Positions 54,200 through 62,177 of a DNA stretch of 64,000 nucleotides are shown in pieces. Source of the DNA: Ligilactobacillus equi DSM 15833 = JCM 10991 (GTDB taxonomy: Bacteria > Bacillota > Bacilli > Lactobacillales > Lactobacillaceae); the NCBI RefSeq assembly GCF_000615765.1, contig NZ_BAMI01000004.1, forward strand, positions 1 through 64,000, read 5' to 3'. Below the pieces are notes generated by a model. It was not told the origin of the DNA and did not search any database. It saw only the letters and a program-made list of their open reading frames with translations. Positions within the stretch are counted from its first letter, which is position 1; every line of letters starts with the position of its first letter. Made by a program: the position numbers and the translations under genes.

Positions 54200-54988
54200 A
54201 TGTCCGAAGAAGTCCATAAACTGGCACTTGAAGATATCCGTCCTAACCCTTATCAACCCCGCAAAGTTTTTAGTTCTGAAGCATTGGAGGAATTAGCTCA
54301 GTCTATTGCCCAAAATGGGGTTTTTCAACCTATTTTAGTGCGCAAGTCCCAAATTTTTGGTTATGAATTAATTGCTGGGGAAAGAAGGTTACGAGCTAGT
54401 GAATTAGCGGGTAAAACGACTATTCCGGCCATTATTCGCTCTATGGATGATCAAGAGATGATGGAAGTCGCTATCTTGGAAAATTTACAACGCGAAAACC
54501 TTAGTCCTTTAGAAGAAGCCCAGTCCTATCAAGAATTAATTGAGCGTTTGAATTTAACCCAAGAGCAATTGGCGCAAAAATTAGGGAAATCTCGGCCCTA
54601 TATTGCCAACTACTTACGACTTTTGGGGTTACCGTCTAAAACCAAGCGACTTTTGCATGAGGGTAAGTTATCTTATGCACAGGCGCGAACTTTATTAAAG
54701 GTTAGTGATGCTCAAAAAATTGATCACTTGGCCCAAGAAATTGTCAATCGTGGGTTGACTGTTAAGCAAATTGACCAAGTAGTTAAAATGCCACCAGATG
54801 TCAAAAAGACAAAAGCACAATCAAATTCAAAGACTGATTCTTATCAAGCAGAGGCGGTACGGATTTTAGAAGAAAAATTAGGGACGAAAGTTAAACTAAT
54901 ACCACAAAAAAAGGGTGGTAAAATAGAAATTAGTTATGCTTCAGTCGCTGATTTTAATCGTTTATTAGAATTATTGGAAGGAAGGTAA
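54200..54988 (+). CDS. parB: Chromosome partitioning protein ParB
   Basis: A 262-residue ParB: N-terminal CTPase motifs (NPYQPRK, AGERRLRASELAG, ENLQRENLSPLEEA), a helix-turn-helix (TQEQLAQKLGKSRPYIANYL) and a C-terminal dimer domain (ILEEKLGTKVKLIPQKKGG). It clamps on parS near the origin and loads SMC. ATG 54200 has AGGGGGAG upstream. Noc would be the alternative name, but the C-terminal domain and the place just before DUF951 fit ParB. No parA (soj) or separate noc gene is present beside it. Confidence 0.92.
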   Translation: MSEEVHKLALEDIRPNPYQPRKVFSSEALEELAQSIAQNGVFQPILVRKSQIFGYELIAGERRLRASELAGKTTIPAIIRSMDDQEMMEVAILENLQRENLSPLEEAQSYQELIERLNLTQEQLAQKLGKSRPYIANYLRLLGLPSKTKRLLHEGKLSYAQARTLLKVSDAQKIDHLAQEIVNRGLTVKQIDQVVKMPPDVKKTKAQSNSKTDSYQAEAVRILEEKLGTKVKLIPQKKGGKIEISYASVADFNRLLELLEGR

Positions 54989-54993
54989 GCAAG

Positions 54994-55182
54994 ATGGATT
55001 ACGATTTACATGATATTATTGAAACTAAGAAGCCTCACCCTTGTGGGACCAATCGCTGGCAAATTATTCGGATGGGGATGGATATCAAGATTAAGTGTAC
55101 TGGTTGTGACCGTATTTTGATGATGCCCCGGCGGGATTTTAATAAGCGGATTAAGAAAGTACTTGAAAAAGCAGAAAATTAA
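54994..55182 (+). CDS. DUF951 protein
   Basis: A 62-residue DUF951 protein with the paired CxxC-like pattern HPCGTNRW and IKCTGCDR, and the C-terminal motif PRRDFNKRIKK. It is conserved between parB and ychF in many Firmicutes; its function is unknown, and a small zinc-ribbon, nucleic acid-binding role is often guessed. It starts 5 bases after parB. Confidence 0.95.
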   Translation: MDYDLHDIIETKKPHPCGTNRWQIIRMGMDIKIKCTGCDRILMMPRRDFNKRIKKVLEKAEN

Positions 55183-55203
55183 ACAAAGAAAAGGAAGAAG
55201 ATT

Positions 55204-56303
55204 ATGGCATTAACAGCTGGAATTGTTGGCTTACCTAACGTAGGTAAATCAACATTATTTAACGCAATTACCAAGGCAGGGGCCGAAATGGCTAATTACC
55301 CCTTTGCGACTATTGAACCAAATGTAGGATGGTAGAAGTTCCTGATAAGCGGTTAGCACGGATTGATGAATTAATCCCGGCTAAAAAATTAGTTCACACC
55401 ACTTTTGAATTTACGGATATTGCTGGAATTGTGAAGGGTGCAAGCAAGGGGGAAGGTTTAGGAAACAAGTTCCTGGAAAATATTCGTCAAGTAGATGCAA
55501 TTGTACACGTGGTACGGTCCTTTGATGATGAAAATATTACCCACGTGGCTAACAAGGTGGCGCCTTTAGAAGATATTGATACCATCAACTTGGAATTAAT
55601 CTTGGCCGACTTAGACTCGGTAAACAAGCGTTACGAACGGGTTAAGAAGGTGGCGCGGACTAAGGATAAGGCTGCAGTTGCTGAATTTAATGTATTGGAA
55701 AAAATTAAGCCCGTTCTAGAAGCTGGTAAATCGGTTCGCTCTATTGAATTTACTCCGGAAGAAACTAAGATTGTTAAAGGTTTATTCTTATTAACTTCCA
55801 AACCAGTTTTATATGTAGCTAATATTTCCGAAGACGATATGGCTAACCCAGAACAAAGTAAGTACTACCAGGAAGTAAAGCAATTTGCTGAAAGTGAAGG
55901 TGCTCAAGCTTTAGCCATTTCTGCACGGACAGAAGAAGAAATTGCCGAATTAGATGATGAAGAACGCCAATTCTTCTTGGAAGACTTGGGTGTAGAAGAG
56001 TCAGGTTTAGACCGCTTGATCCGGGCTTCTTACAAGTTATTAGGTTTAGCAACTTTCTTCACGGCTGGTGGTAAAGAAACGCGAGCTTGGACTTTTAAGC
56101 AAGGTATGAAGGCCCCACAAGTTGCGGGGGTTATCCACTCTGATTTCGAACGTGGTTTCATCCGGGCCGAAACCATGTCCTTTGATGATTTGGATAAATA
56201 TGGTAGCATCCAAGCCGTGCGTGAAGCCGGACGCTTACGTCTTGAAGGTAAGGACTATGAAGTTCAAGATGGTGACATTATTGAATTTAGATTTAACGTA
56301 TAG
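55204..56303 (+). pseudogene. ychF: Ribosome-binding ATPase YchF, frameshifted
   Basis: The first 42 codons read [20 protein letters not shown] with the nucleotide-binding P-loop (GLPNVGKST) and reach IEPNVG. One base is then missing at about 55328, causing a stop at 55333. Restoring it joins [16 protein letters not shown] and gives 366 residues, exactly the usual YchF length. The DxxG motif (FTDIAGIVKGASKGEGLG) and C-terminal TGS-like domain are intact. It is an Obg-family P-loop ATPase/GTPase that binds ribosomes. A sequence error is likely. Confidence 0.96.
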
Positions 56304-56314
56304 GAGCGATTGTG

Positions 56315-57049
56315 ATGGAAGATAAGAAACCAAGAAATGAAGCTGCCGGTCAAAAACAAGCTGAAGTTCGCAAAGAAGAAGTGGCTCAATATACTGTTCA
56401 AAAGCAAGCTAAAACCAGTGAATTAACTAACAAGAATGCCGACTACATGTTCCACTTCCAAAAAGCTTTGGCTAAGACGGATTTGCCTAGTGAACGTCAA
56501 GCAGAAATTGTGGCAGAAATGACGGCTGAACTAAAAGAAAAACAAAAAAACGGGGTCGTAGCCAATAAGCTTTACGGACCCGTGACTGAAAAAGTCAAAG
56601 AATTAGTAGAAGCTCCCGCTAAAGCTGAAGCCAACAAGCCCCAACCATTCTGGATGACAGCACTAGATAATGGTTTGATTATGTTGATTTTATTCTGTGT
56701 AATGTACGCTCTGTTAGGTTTCTTCGACCAAAAGAGTATCAATACTCAAGCTAATGGTTGGTTAACGTTATTGGTAACTTCCGTAGTGGCCGGGACTGGT
56801 TTGGCTTACTTCTACACGGCTTTATCACCAGAAAAGATGGCAGCATCTAAGCACAAGTGGTTGAAGATGTTTGGGGCCACCGGAGCTTTGATTATCGTGT
56901 GGTTAGTGGCTTACTACTTAGTCATGTTAGTTCCAACAGAATTTAACCGTACTTTAAGTCCGATTGCTTACACCATTTTAGCTATTATTGGTTTCGGGGT
57001 TCGTTACTACCTCAAGCAGAAACTTGGTTTTAAGCGGGTAACATTCTAG
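56315..57049 (+). CDS. DUF1129 family membrane protein
   Basis: A 244-residue protein: a charged N-terminal cytoplasmic part (FHFQKALAKTDLPSERQ) characteristic of DUF1129, then four helices (about residues 120-238). It commonly follows ychF in lactobacilli. ATG 56315 is preferred to the GTG at 56312; the site GGAGCG lies upstream. Its function is unknown. Confidence 0.92.
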   Translation: MEDKKPRNEAAGQKQAEVRKEEVAQYTVQKQAKTSELTNKNADYMFHFQKALAKTDLPSERQAEIVAEMTAELKEKQKNGVVANKLYGPVTEKVKELVEAPAKAEANKPQPFWMTALDNGLIMLILFCVMYALLGFFDQKSINTQANGWLTLLVTSVVAGTGLAYFYTALSPEKMAASKHKWLKMFGATGALIIVWLVAYYLVMLVPTEFNRTLSPIAYTILAIIGFGVRYYLKQKLGFKRVTF

Positions 57050-57057
57050 ATTTAAAG

Positions 57058-57087
57058 AAGTCTGTTTCAGTTTGAAGCAGGCTTTTT
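57058..57087 (+). terminator. Terminator of the rsmG-DUF1129 row
   Basis: AAGTCTGTTTC and GAAGCAGGCTT around a 5-base loop, then T residues. Confidence 0.8.
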
Positions 57088-57141
57088 GCTTTTTTTTCGG
57101 TAAATCATTGTATAATAGAAAAAAAGAAAGAAGGTTTTAGA

Positions 57142-57726
57142 ATGGCAAAGAAAATCGCAGTCGTATGTGCAAATGGTTGTGAAGAAATCGAAGCATTGAC
57201 CCCAGTAGATGTTTTGCGTCGATTGGGTCAAGAGGTTGATATTGTAGGACTAAGCGGTCAAGAAATAACAGGGAGTCACCAAATTAAATTTAAAGCAGAT
57301 AGACTTTTAGATGCGAGTCTCTTAGATTACGATATGGTTGTTTTACCTGGGGGGTTGCCTGGGGCGGATTACCTACGCGATAGTGAACTATTAGGTGATT
57401 TATTAAAGCAACGTCACCAAGCTGGAAAATGGAATGCGGCGATGTGTGCCGGTCCCAAAGCCTTAGCGAAAAATGGTTTGTTGGATGATACGGACTACAC
57501 AGCTTATCCTGAAATTGATCAAGAAGTGGCTAATCAAGTCAAAGAAGCACGTTTCCATGATGATCAATTAGTGATTGTGGATCAAAAACAAAAGGTGATA
57601 ACTAGTAGAGGCCCGGCGACAGCTTTGGCTTACGCTTATCAAATTGCACAAGTGCTTGGAATTGAAACCCAAAGTCTAGAAGAAGGAATGCTGTATACCT
57701 TCTTACAAGCACACATTAATGATTAG
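57142..57726 (+). CDS. DJ-1/PfpI family protein
   Basis: A 194-residue DJ-1 family protein. The nucleophile elbow is NAAMCAGPKAL (Cys102), the conserved glutamate is in CANGCEEIEALTP, and the backbone motif is VVLPGGLPGADYL. Members act in glyoxal or protein-glycation repair or as redox-sensitive chaperones; the exact activity is not fixed by sequence. It has its own promoter with TATAAT at 57111-57116 and a terminator downstream. Confidence 0.93.
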   Translation: MAKKIAVVCANGCEEIEALTPVDVLRRLGQEVDIVGLSGQEITGSHQIKFKADRLLDASLLDYDMVVLPGGLPGADYLRDSELLGDLLKQRHQAGKWNAAMCAGPKALAKNGLLDDTDYTAYPEIDQEVANQVKEARFHDDQLVIVDQKQKVITSRGPATALAYAYQIAQVLGIETQSLEEGMLYTFLQAHIND

Positions 57727-57730
57727 AGTG

Positions 57731-57758
57731 AAGAAGATGGCATTGGTCATCTTCTTTT
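57731..57758 (+). terminator. Terminator after the DJ-1 gene
   Basis: AAGAAGATG and CATCTTCTT around an 8-base loop, then TTC. Confidence 0.85.
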
Positions 57759-57824
57759 CATTTTGCACCGTATGTTAATCACAAATCATAAATGTGCAAA
57801 AAGGGGTGGGAAAATAATAATAGT

Positions 57825-57875
57825 AAAAGCCTTAAGAAATCAATGCTTTTAGAACATAATTTCTCAAGACTTTTT
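57825..57875. repeat. Palindromic element, copy 2 of the 62-122 hairpin
   Basis: AAAAGCCTTAAGAAAT and ATTTCTCAAGACTTTTT form a hairpin whose outer arms match those at 62-122 almost base for base, with a different loop. It lies between convergent genes and could act as a terminator for the minus-strand LiaF-like gene. Confidence 0.65.
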
Positions 57876-57908
57876 GATTTATAAAATTTTTTCAGGTATC
57901 TTTTTTTC

Positions 57909-58589
57909 TTAGTGTTCAGTTAATAGAATTACTCGAACAGAGCCAAAAAAATTAGCACCGTTGATTTGGAGGATTGGTCCATTCTTAGTAGCTGGTTCGT
58001 TAGCAATAACATTATCTGAACCAAAAATTGAAATCATATTACCACGAATATTCCAATTTTCAGGAACATAAAATAAGGTAGTTCCAAAAAGATTAACGCA
58101 ATCGACAGTAATGGCTTGGTCACGTGTTTGGGTATCAAAATAGTATTTAGAAGTTCCGAAGAAATTGGCAATGTCGAGATCATTGATTTGGTCATCAAGA
58201 TAGTGAGTTGTCGAAGAAAATAAGTTGGCATAATCTTCAGAACGACCGTGATGACTCATTTTTACCTTTTCTTTGCTGAATTTGAATGAACTTTCGGTAT
58301 TTCGAAAAATCATGCTAAAACCAATTCCTAATAACATAATGACAACGAAGATAGTAGTTGGTGTAATTTCATAAAAATGATAGTCTTTTTGTATTAAATA
58401 ACCCAACCAAGCTAAACCACTAATACCAACCCAATATTCTCTAGCTAAGAGTCCCATAACTAATAGCAGACTAGCTAATAGTTCCCACAAATTGAGTTTT
58501 AAATTAGGAAAAAGGTTAATATCTCCTAATAAGAGAGCTAAAGCAATTAAAATGAAGCCAATTCCACCAATAATATTTTTGTTTTTCAT
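57909..58589 (-). CDS. LiaF-like membrane protein
   Basis: A 226-residue protein with four short helices (about residues 5-100) and a C-terminal beta-helix domain with the LiaF/DUF2154 type repeats (DLDIANFFGTSKYYF, VNLFGTTLFYVPENW, INGANFFGSVRVILL). LiaF-type proteins restrain envelope-stress regulators. Here the partner is a LytTR protein 3 bases upstream rather than a LiaRS two-component system. Confidence 0.88.
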   Translation of the reverse strand: MKNKNIIGGIGFILIALALLLGDINLFPNLKLNLWELLASLLLVMGLLAREYWVGISGLAWLGYLIQKDYHFYEITPTTIFVVIMLLGIGFSMIFRNTESSFKFSKEKVKMSHHGRSEDYANLFSSTTHYLDDQINDLDIANFFGTSKYYFDTQTRDQAITVDCVNLFGTTLFYVPENWNIRGNMISIFGSDNVIANEPATKNGPILQINGANFFGSVRVILLTEH

Positions 58590-58592
58590 AGA

Positions 58593-59054
58593 TTAAAACC
58601 TCTTTTCCATCAATTCTTCTAACATGCGTAAATACCGGCGTGAAACATAGATGCTTTTTTGACTATGACGAAACTCTAGTAAATTTCCAGTTAAACTTCG
58701 CGATAAGGCATAAATTTTATCAACGTTAACAATTCCTGACTTGGAAATACGTAGGAAATTTTCTGGCAATATTTCTTCGAGCTCATATAGTTTCAAGTTA
58801 ACTTCTGCTTCTTCGGTTGTACTATGAGCGTGGACTTTTCCTTCTTGAGTCTGGAAAAAGATAATTTCAGAAATTTTCGGGAATATCTGACGTTCACCTT
58901 GGAGGAAACGCAATTTTTGTCCTTTAGTTTGCCTTTGTAGTTCTTTTTTAATCACCTTTTGCAAGGCATCAAAGTCTAGTTTAGCATCGTTTATTCTAAC
59001 AAGGATTTCATCTTCAGTTAACTCTTGGTCTATTTGAATGCTAACTTTTTTCAT
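58593..59054 (-). CDS. LytTR family DNA-binding regulator
   Basis: A 153-residue protein; residues about 55-150 form a LytTR domain (IIFFQTQEGKVHAHS, LPENFLRISKSGIVNVDKI, VSRRYLRMLEELM). It lacks a response-regulator receiver domain, as in the small LytTR proteins controlled by a membrane partner. With the LiaF-like gene it forms a two-gene operon that faces three secreted-protein genes across a 400-base region full of repeats. Confidence 0.92.
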   Translation of the reverse strand: MKKVSIQIDQELTEDEILVRINDAKLDFDALQKVIKKELQRQTKGQKLRFLQGERQIFPKISEIIFFQTQEGKVHAHSTTEEAEVNLKLYELEEILPENFLRISKSGIVNVDKIYALSRSLTGNLLEFRHSQKSIYVSRRYLRMLEELMEKRF

Positions 59055-59456
59055 TGCTCTTCCCTCCCCACATGATTAATAGTATCTAATTAGTTTTAAA
59101 AAGAAAAGTCTCAAATGCTAAGTGGTAATTTTTAGTATCTAAGCGGTCTTTTTTTAGCAAAAACTTTCTTAATAAGTTTGTAACGGGGAAATCTGTTCTT
59201 TGAATAAAATTTAGGCTCTTAACACAAATTACACAGTAGTATAAATTAGTTATTGTAATATTTGTAATATTTTTATATAAAAATAAACTCCTTATAAAAC
59301 AATAAAGTAAGCGTGTGCACAGATAAATTTTTTTAAAATTAAATCTTAAGAAATAGCAACTTGATTTTTTTGTTACAATATTGTAATATTAAAGTGTGGA
59401 AAGGTTGATAACAACCGTAAGTGATTGAAAAAATAAATTTTTAGGAGGGATTTATT
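59055..59456. promoter_or_regulatory. Divergent control region with TTGTAATAT repeats
   Basis: About 400 AT-rich bases without a gene. The 9-mer TTGTAATAT occurs in tandem at 59253-59270 and again at 59381-59389. The last copy is half of a perfect 14-bp palindrome, TTACAATATTGTAA (59373-59386). That palindrome lies within a promoter, TTGATT (59361-59366), 17 bases, TAATAT (59384-59389), which drives the secreted-protein genes. The neighbouring LytTR protein is the obvious candidate to bind, but this is an inference. Confidence 0.6.
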
Positions 59457-60089
59457 ATGAGACTATGGACAAAGATTGGTGCAACGGTAGCAGGGATGTT
59501 GGTTTTAGGCGCTGGGGCAACTGCAAGTCTTGAAAGCCATCACCAAAGTAGTGACATGCAAGCTACTCCAAGTAGCCTGGTGGTAAGCTCAAGTAGTAGT
59601 CACAGATTAGCTAAGAAGAGCAGTGCTAAGGAAAGTATTAAAGATGCTGAAGTTAAAGTGCAAAGTAATCAAAATTCAAGTGCCGTAAGTCGCGTTGAGA
59701 GCCCAGCTAGTTCTAGTCAAGTAGTAAGCCCTCAAAGTAACACTAGCGTAGCTAATGCACAGGTGCAAGCGCCAGTGGCTTCTAGTCAAGCAACTTCTCA
59801 AGCTGCTTCAGCCGTTTCACAAGAAACTACTTCTTCAGTGGCGATGTCTGCTCCAGTGGCTCCGCAAGCTAAGAGTGAAGACAGCTATGTGGACCAAGCA
59901 CTTAGCCAAACTACGAAAGAAAGCGGTATCAGTGAAGAAATGTTATTAGTTACCCAGGATGGTAACTTAATTCAAGTAAGAGAAAATCACACTAAGATGG
60001 CAGCAGCTGGAATGAATGTTGATTCTGCTGTTGATCCAGTGATTGCTACTTACACCGTTGAAAATGGACAATTAACACCACTCCAATAA
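59457..60089 (+). CDS. Secreted Ser/Gln/Ala-rich protein
   Basis: A 210-residue protein with a signal peptide (RLWTKIGATVAGMLVLGAGA), a low-complexity Ser, Gln, Val and Ala region (about residues 30-140) rich in SSS and SSQ, and a compact C-terminal segment (about 145-210). It has no LPxTG, no WxL and no GW or LysM motif, so it may be released or lightly anchored by an uncleaved signal. It is first of two genes 38 bases apart whose N-termini are alike. I do not know its function. Confidence 0.7.
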   Translation: MRLWTKIGATVAGMLVLGAGATASLESHHQSSDMQATPSSLVVSSSSSHRLAKKSSAKESIKDAEVKVQSNQNSSAVSRVESPASSSQVVSPQSNTSVANAQVQAPVASSQATSQAASAVSQETTSSVAMSAPVAPQAKSEDSYVDQALSQTTKESGISEEMLLVTQDGNLIQVRENHTKMAAAGMNVDSAVDPVIATYTVENGQLTPLQ

Positions 60090-60127
60090 AGTGATGGAGT
60101 TAAAGTTGACCTTAAGGGGTGATTATC

Positions 60128-61066
60128 ATGAGACTTTGGGAAAAAATTGCTGTAACTGGTGGAATTTTAGCCACCTTAGCAGCCGGAACAATGGTTGCTA
60201 ATAAAGTGACTACGGACAAGCAAAGTTCCGAATTTACAATTAGCGAAGTAAAAAAGAGTTCGAGCTCCAAAGTAAGTAAGAACAGTAGTCAAAAGGAAAA
60301 ATCTAAAGAAACTAGCAATCAAGTTTCTAGTCAAGTAAGTTCAAGTCAGGCAAATTCCAGTCAGATAAGCTCAAGTCAGGTAAACACTAATACGAATGCT
60401 AAGACAGCTTCTTCAAGTAGTGTTGCTCAAGGACCAGCTGTAAGTAGTCAGGTACAAGCACCTAAGCCAGCTGAAACGCTAGCTCAGGATCGTTTGAGTC
60501 AAAATAATTTAGCTATTAGTCAAATTTATGGCGATATACCTTTGATTCGTAATATAGACGTACCAAGTGGCCGCATCTTAAATGCAAGTATCAATGGTGA
60601 CCGCAATGATTACTCTGTGACTTACGGCTTAGGCAGTGTTGCTACAGAATTAAATGCAGATCCTAATTTTGTACCTTTGGTTTCTTTGAGTGTGACGACT
60701 TACGGTAGTGCCAGTGAAGCTCAAGCTAATCTTCAGGCTAATGTGATTGATACGACTGGTCTGCCTGTAGAAAATATTGCTGGTCAAACAGTCAGTGTTG
60801 ATGCCGGAGCAGGCCAACGTTACTACAGTTGGCAAACTGGCAACTGGTATGCTAATGTGCACACCAGTGTGGTTGATGGTAGCGACGCTAATGTAGCTGA
60901 AAAAATTCAAGCTGTTGCTAATGTAACTAAGCCTCAAACTAGTCTTGGGGTAGTAGATTACATGGCGAATGGTGCTAAATTATCTTGGCAAGAAGGTAGC
61001 AAAGTTTACCATGTGACAGCTGATAGCCTAGCTCAAGCCAGTCAAGCTGCGATGAGTGTTAAATAA
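60128..61066 (+). CDS. Secreted protein with Ser-rich linker and C-terminal domain
   Basis: A 312-residue protein; ATG 60128 has AGGGGTGA upstream. It shares the N-terminal pattern MRLW.KI with its neighbour, then a Ser/Gln repeat region (QVSSQVSSSQANSSQ-like, about residues 45-110) and a folded domain (about 130-312) ending GAKLSWQEGSKVYHVTAD. The domain resembles that of the protein at 61156. It has no cell-wall sorting signal. The function is unknown; surface binding or a decoy role are possibilities only. Confidence 0.7.
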   Translation: MRLWEKIAVTGGILATLAAGTMVANKVTTDKQSSEFTISEVKKSSSSKVSKNSSQKEKSKETSNQVSSQVSSSQANSSQISSSQVNTNTNAKTASSSSVAQGPAVSSQVQAPKPAETLAQDRLSQNNLAISQIYGDIPLIRNIDVPSGRILNASINGDRNDYSVTYGLGSVATELNADPNFVPLVSLSVTTYGSASEAQANLQANVIDTTGLPVENIAGQTVSVDAGAGQRYYSWQTGNWYANVHTSVVDGSDANVAEKIQAVANVTKPQTSLGVVDYMANGAKLSWQEGSKVYHVTADSLAQASQAAMSVK

Positions 61067-61073
61067 TTCTTAT

Positions 61074-61103
61074 GACCTGCGTGAAAGCGTAGGTCTTTTT
61101 TTT
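61074..61103 (+). terminator. Terminator after the second secreted protein
   Basis: GACCTGCG and CGTAGGTC around TGAAAG, with eight T. Confidence 0.9.
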
Positions 61104-61155
61104 AAAAAATGCTATACTAAAGTGGAAAAAGAAAAATAAGGGAGTTTTTTGGAGT

Positions 61156-61971
61156 ATGAAAAAATGGATGGGGATGGCGGTTACCGCTTTAGCCACTTTA
61201 ACTTTGACGACGAGTGTGATTAAAGCTGACGATGAAAGTAATGCTAATACTGAAGCCGCGCAAGAATCAGTTGATTACAGTGGAGAAGTTCGAATCTCGG
61301 GGAAGACTAATCGGGAACGTTTGGGCCAGTTTAACTACCTATTACGTCATAATTTAGGTTATGATATCTACCCTCAAGTGGTTGGTTTTAAAGGCGAAAA
61401 GCAAAAAATCAATATACGCTATGAAGGAGACCAAAATAATTTTAAAGTTTATTATAGCAAGTCCAAAGAAATGCAAAACTTTAACACTGATAAGTTAAAG
61501 GGGGCTAAAACGTATGCTACTTTAACTAAGAAAACTTACGATAGTGTCGATAAAGCTAAAGCAGCAGTGAGCTTTAAAACAATTGATACTAAAAAATTAG
61601 GTAGCAAAATCCAATACTTAAAAAACAACCAACCAGCGGTAATTACTAAAGCTGCTGGCGGACAAACTTTACGGTGGAATTTTGGTGCAAAGTGGGAGAG
61701 TATCGTTATTGGTGCTGGTAATAGTACTACTAAAAAAGCAAATAAGGTAGCTACTAATGTGGCAAAAAATGGTTTACCATCTATTGATGGCAAAGGGGTT
61801 TTACGCTTTGACAATGATGGAAGTCAAATCAAATGGTATGATGGCAAGGTGGTTTACACTTTAGAAACCACGAGCTACAAGTCTGGTTTAGCTATGATAC
61901 AAGCTTTAACCAATCCAGAAGCCCAAGCCAAAGCGGAAAGCCAAGCTAGTGCGCAAAGTCAAAGTGAATAA
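61156..61971 (+). CDS. Secreted protein, paralogous domain
   Basis: A 271-residue exported protein with a cleavable signal (cut after about VIKA, residue 24), a folded domain (about 45-250) and a Ser/Gln/Ala tail (AKAESQASAQSQSE). The end of the domain, GSQIKWYDGKVVYTLET, aligns with GAKLSWQEGSKVYHVTA of the preceding gene, and GQTLRWNFGAKWESIVI aligns with its YYSWQTGNWYANVHT. It has its own promoter (TATACT at 61113-61118). The function is unknown. Confidence 0.72.
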   Translation: MKKWMGMAVTALATLTLTTSVIKADDESNANTEAAQESVDYSGEVRISGKTNRERLGQFNYLLRHNLGYDIYPQVVGFKGEKQKINIRYEGDQNNFKVYYSKSKEMQNFNTDKLKGAKTYATLTKKTYDSVDKAKAAVSFKTIDTKKLGSKIQYLKNNQPAVITKAAGGQTLRWNFGAKWESIVIGAGNSTTKKANKVATNVAKNGLPSIDGKGVLRFDNDGSQIKWYDGKVVYTLETTSYKSGLAMIQALTNPEAQAKAESQASAQSQSE

Positions 61972-61975
61972 TTTT

Positions 61976-62007
61976 AAGCCTTGAGTCTTGTGATTCGAGG
62001 CTTTTTT
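61976..62007 (+). terminator. Terminator after the third secreted protein
   Basis: AAGCCTTGA and TTCGAGGCTT followed by T residues. Confidence 0.85.
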
Positions 62008-62135
62008 GGCTTAAATTTAAGTAGCAACGTAATTTAAACTAACAACTATAGTAATGGAGATTTTGCTAGCATATTATAAGAAAAATGTGTAAAATTATTT
62101 GGTAGTCAATAATGACAAAATAAATAAAATCGGAG

Positions 62136-62159
62136 AAAAGTCGCACGCTGACGGCTTTT
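62136..62159 (+). promoter_or_regulatory. Hairpin in the potA leader
   Basis: AAAAGTCG and CGGCTTTT around an 8-base loop, ending 6 bases before the ribosome site GAGGGGG of potA. It has no T run. It could affect translation start, for example in response to polyamine, but nothing else supports that. Confidence 0.35.
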
Positions 62160-62177
62160 AAACGAGGGGGTTAGATT

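Noticed and set aside
59457-61066. The Ser-rich secreted proteins as accessory Sec substrates
   Set aside because: They are short, lack long Ser repeats, have ordinary short signal peptides and no LPxTG, and lie 44 kb away from the accessory Sec genes.
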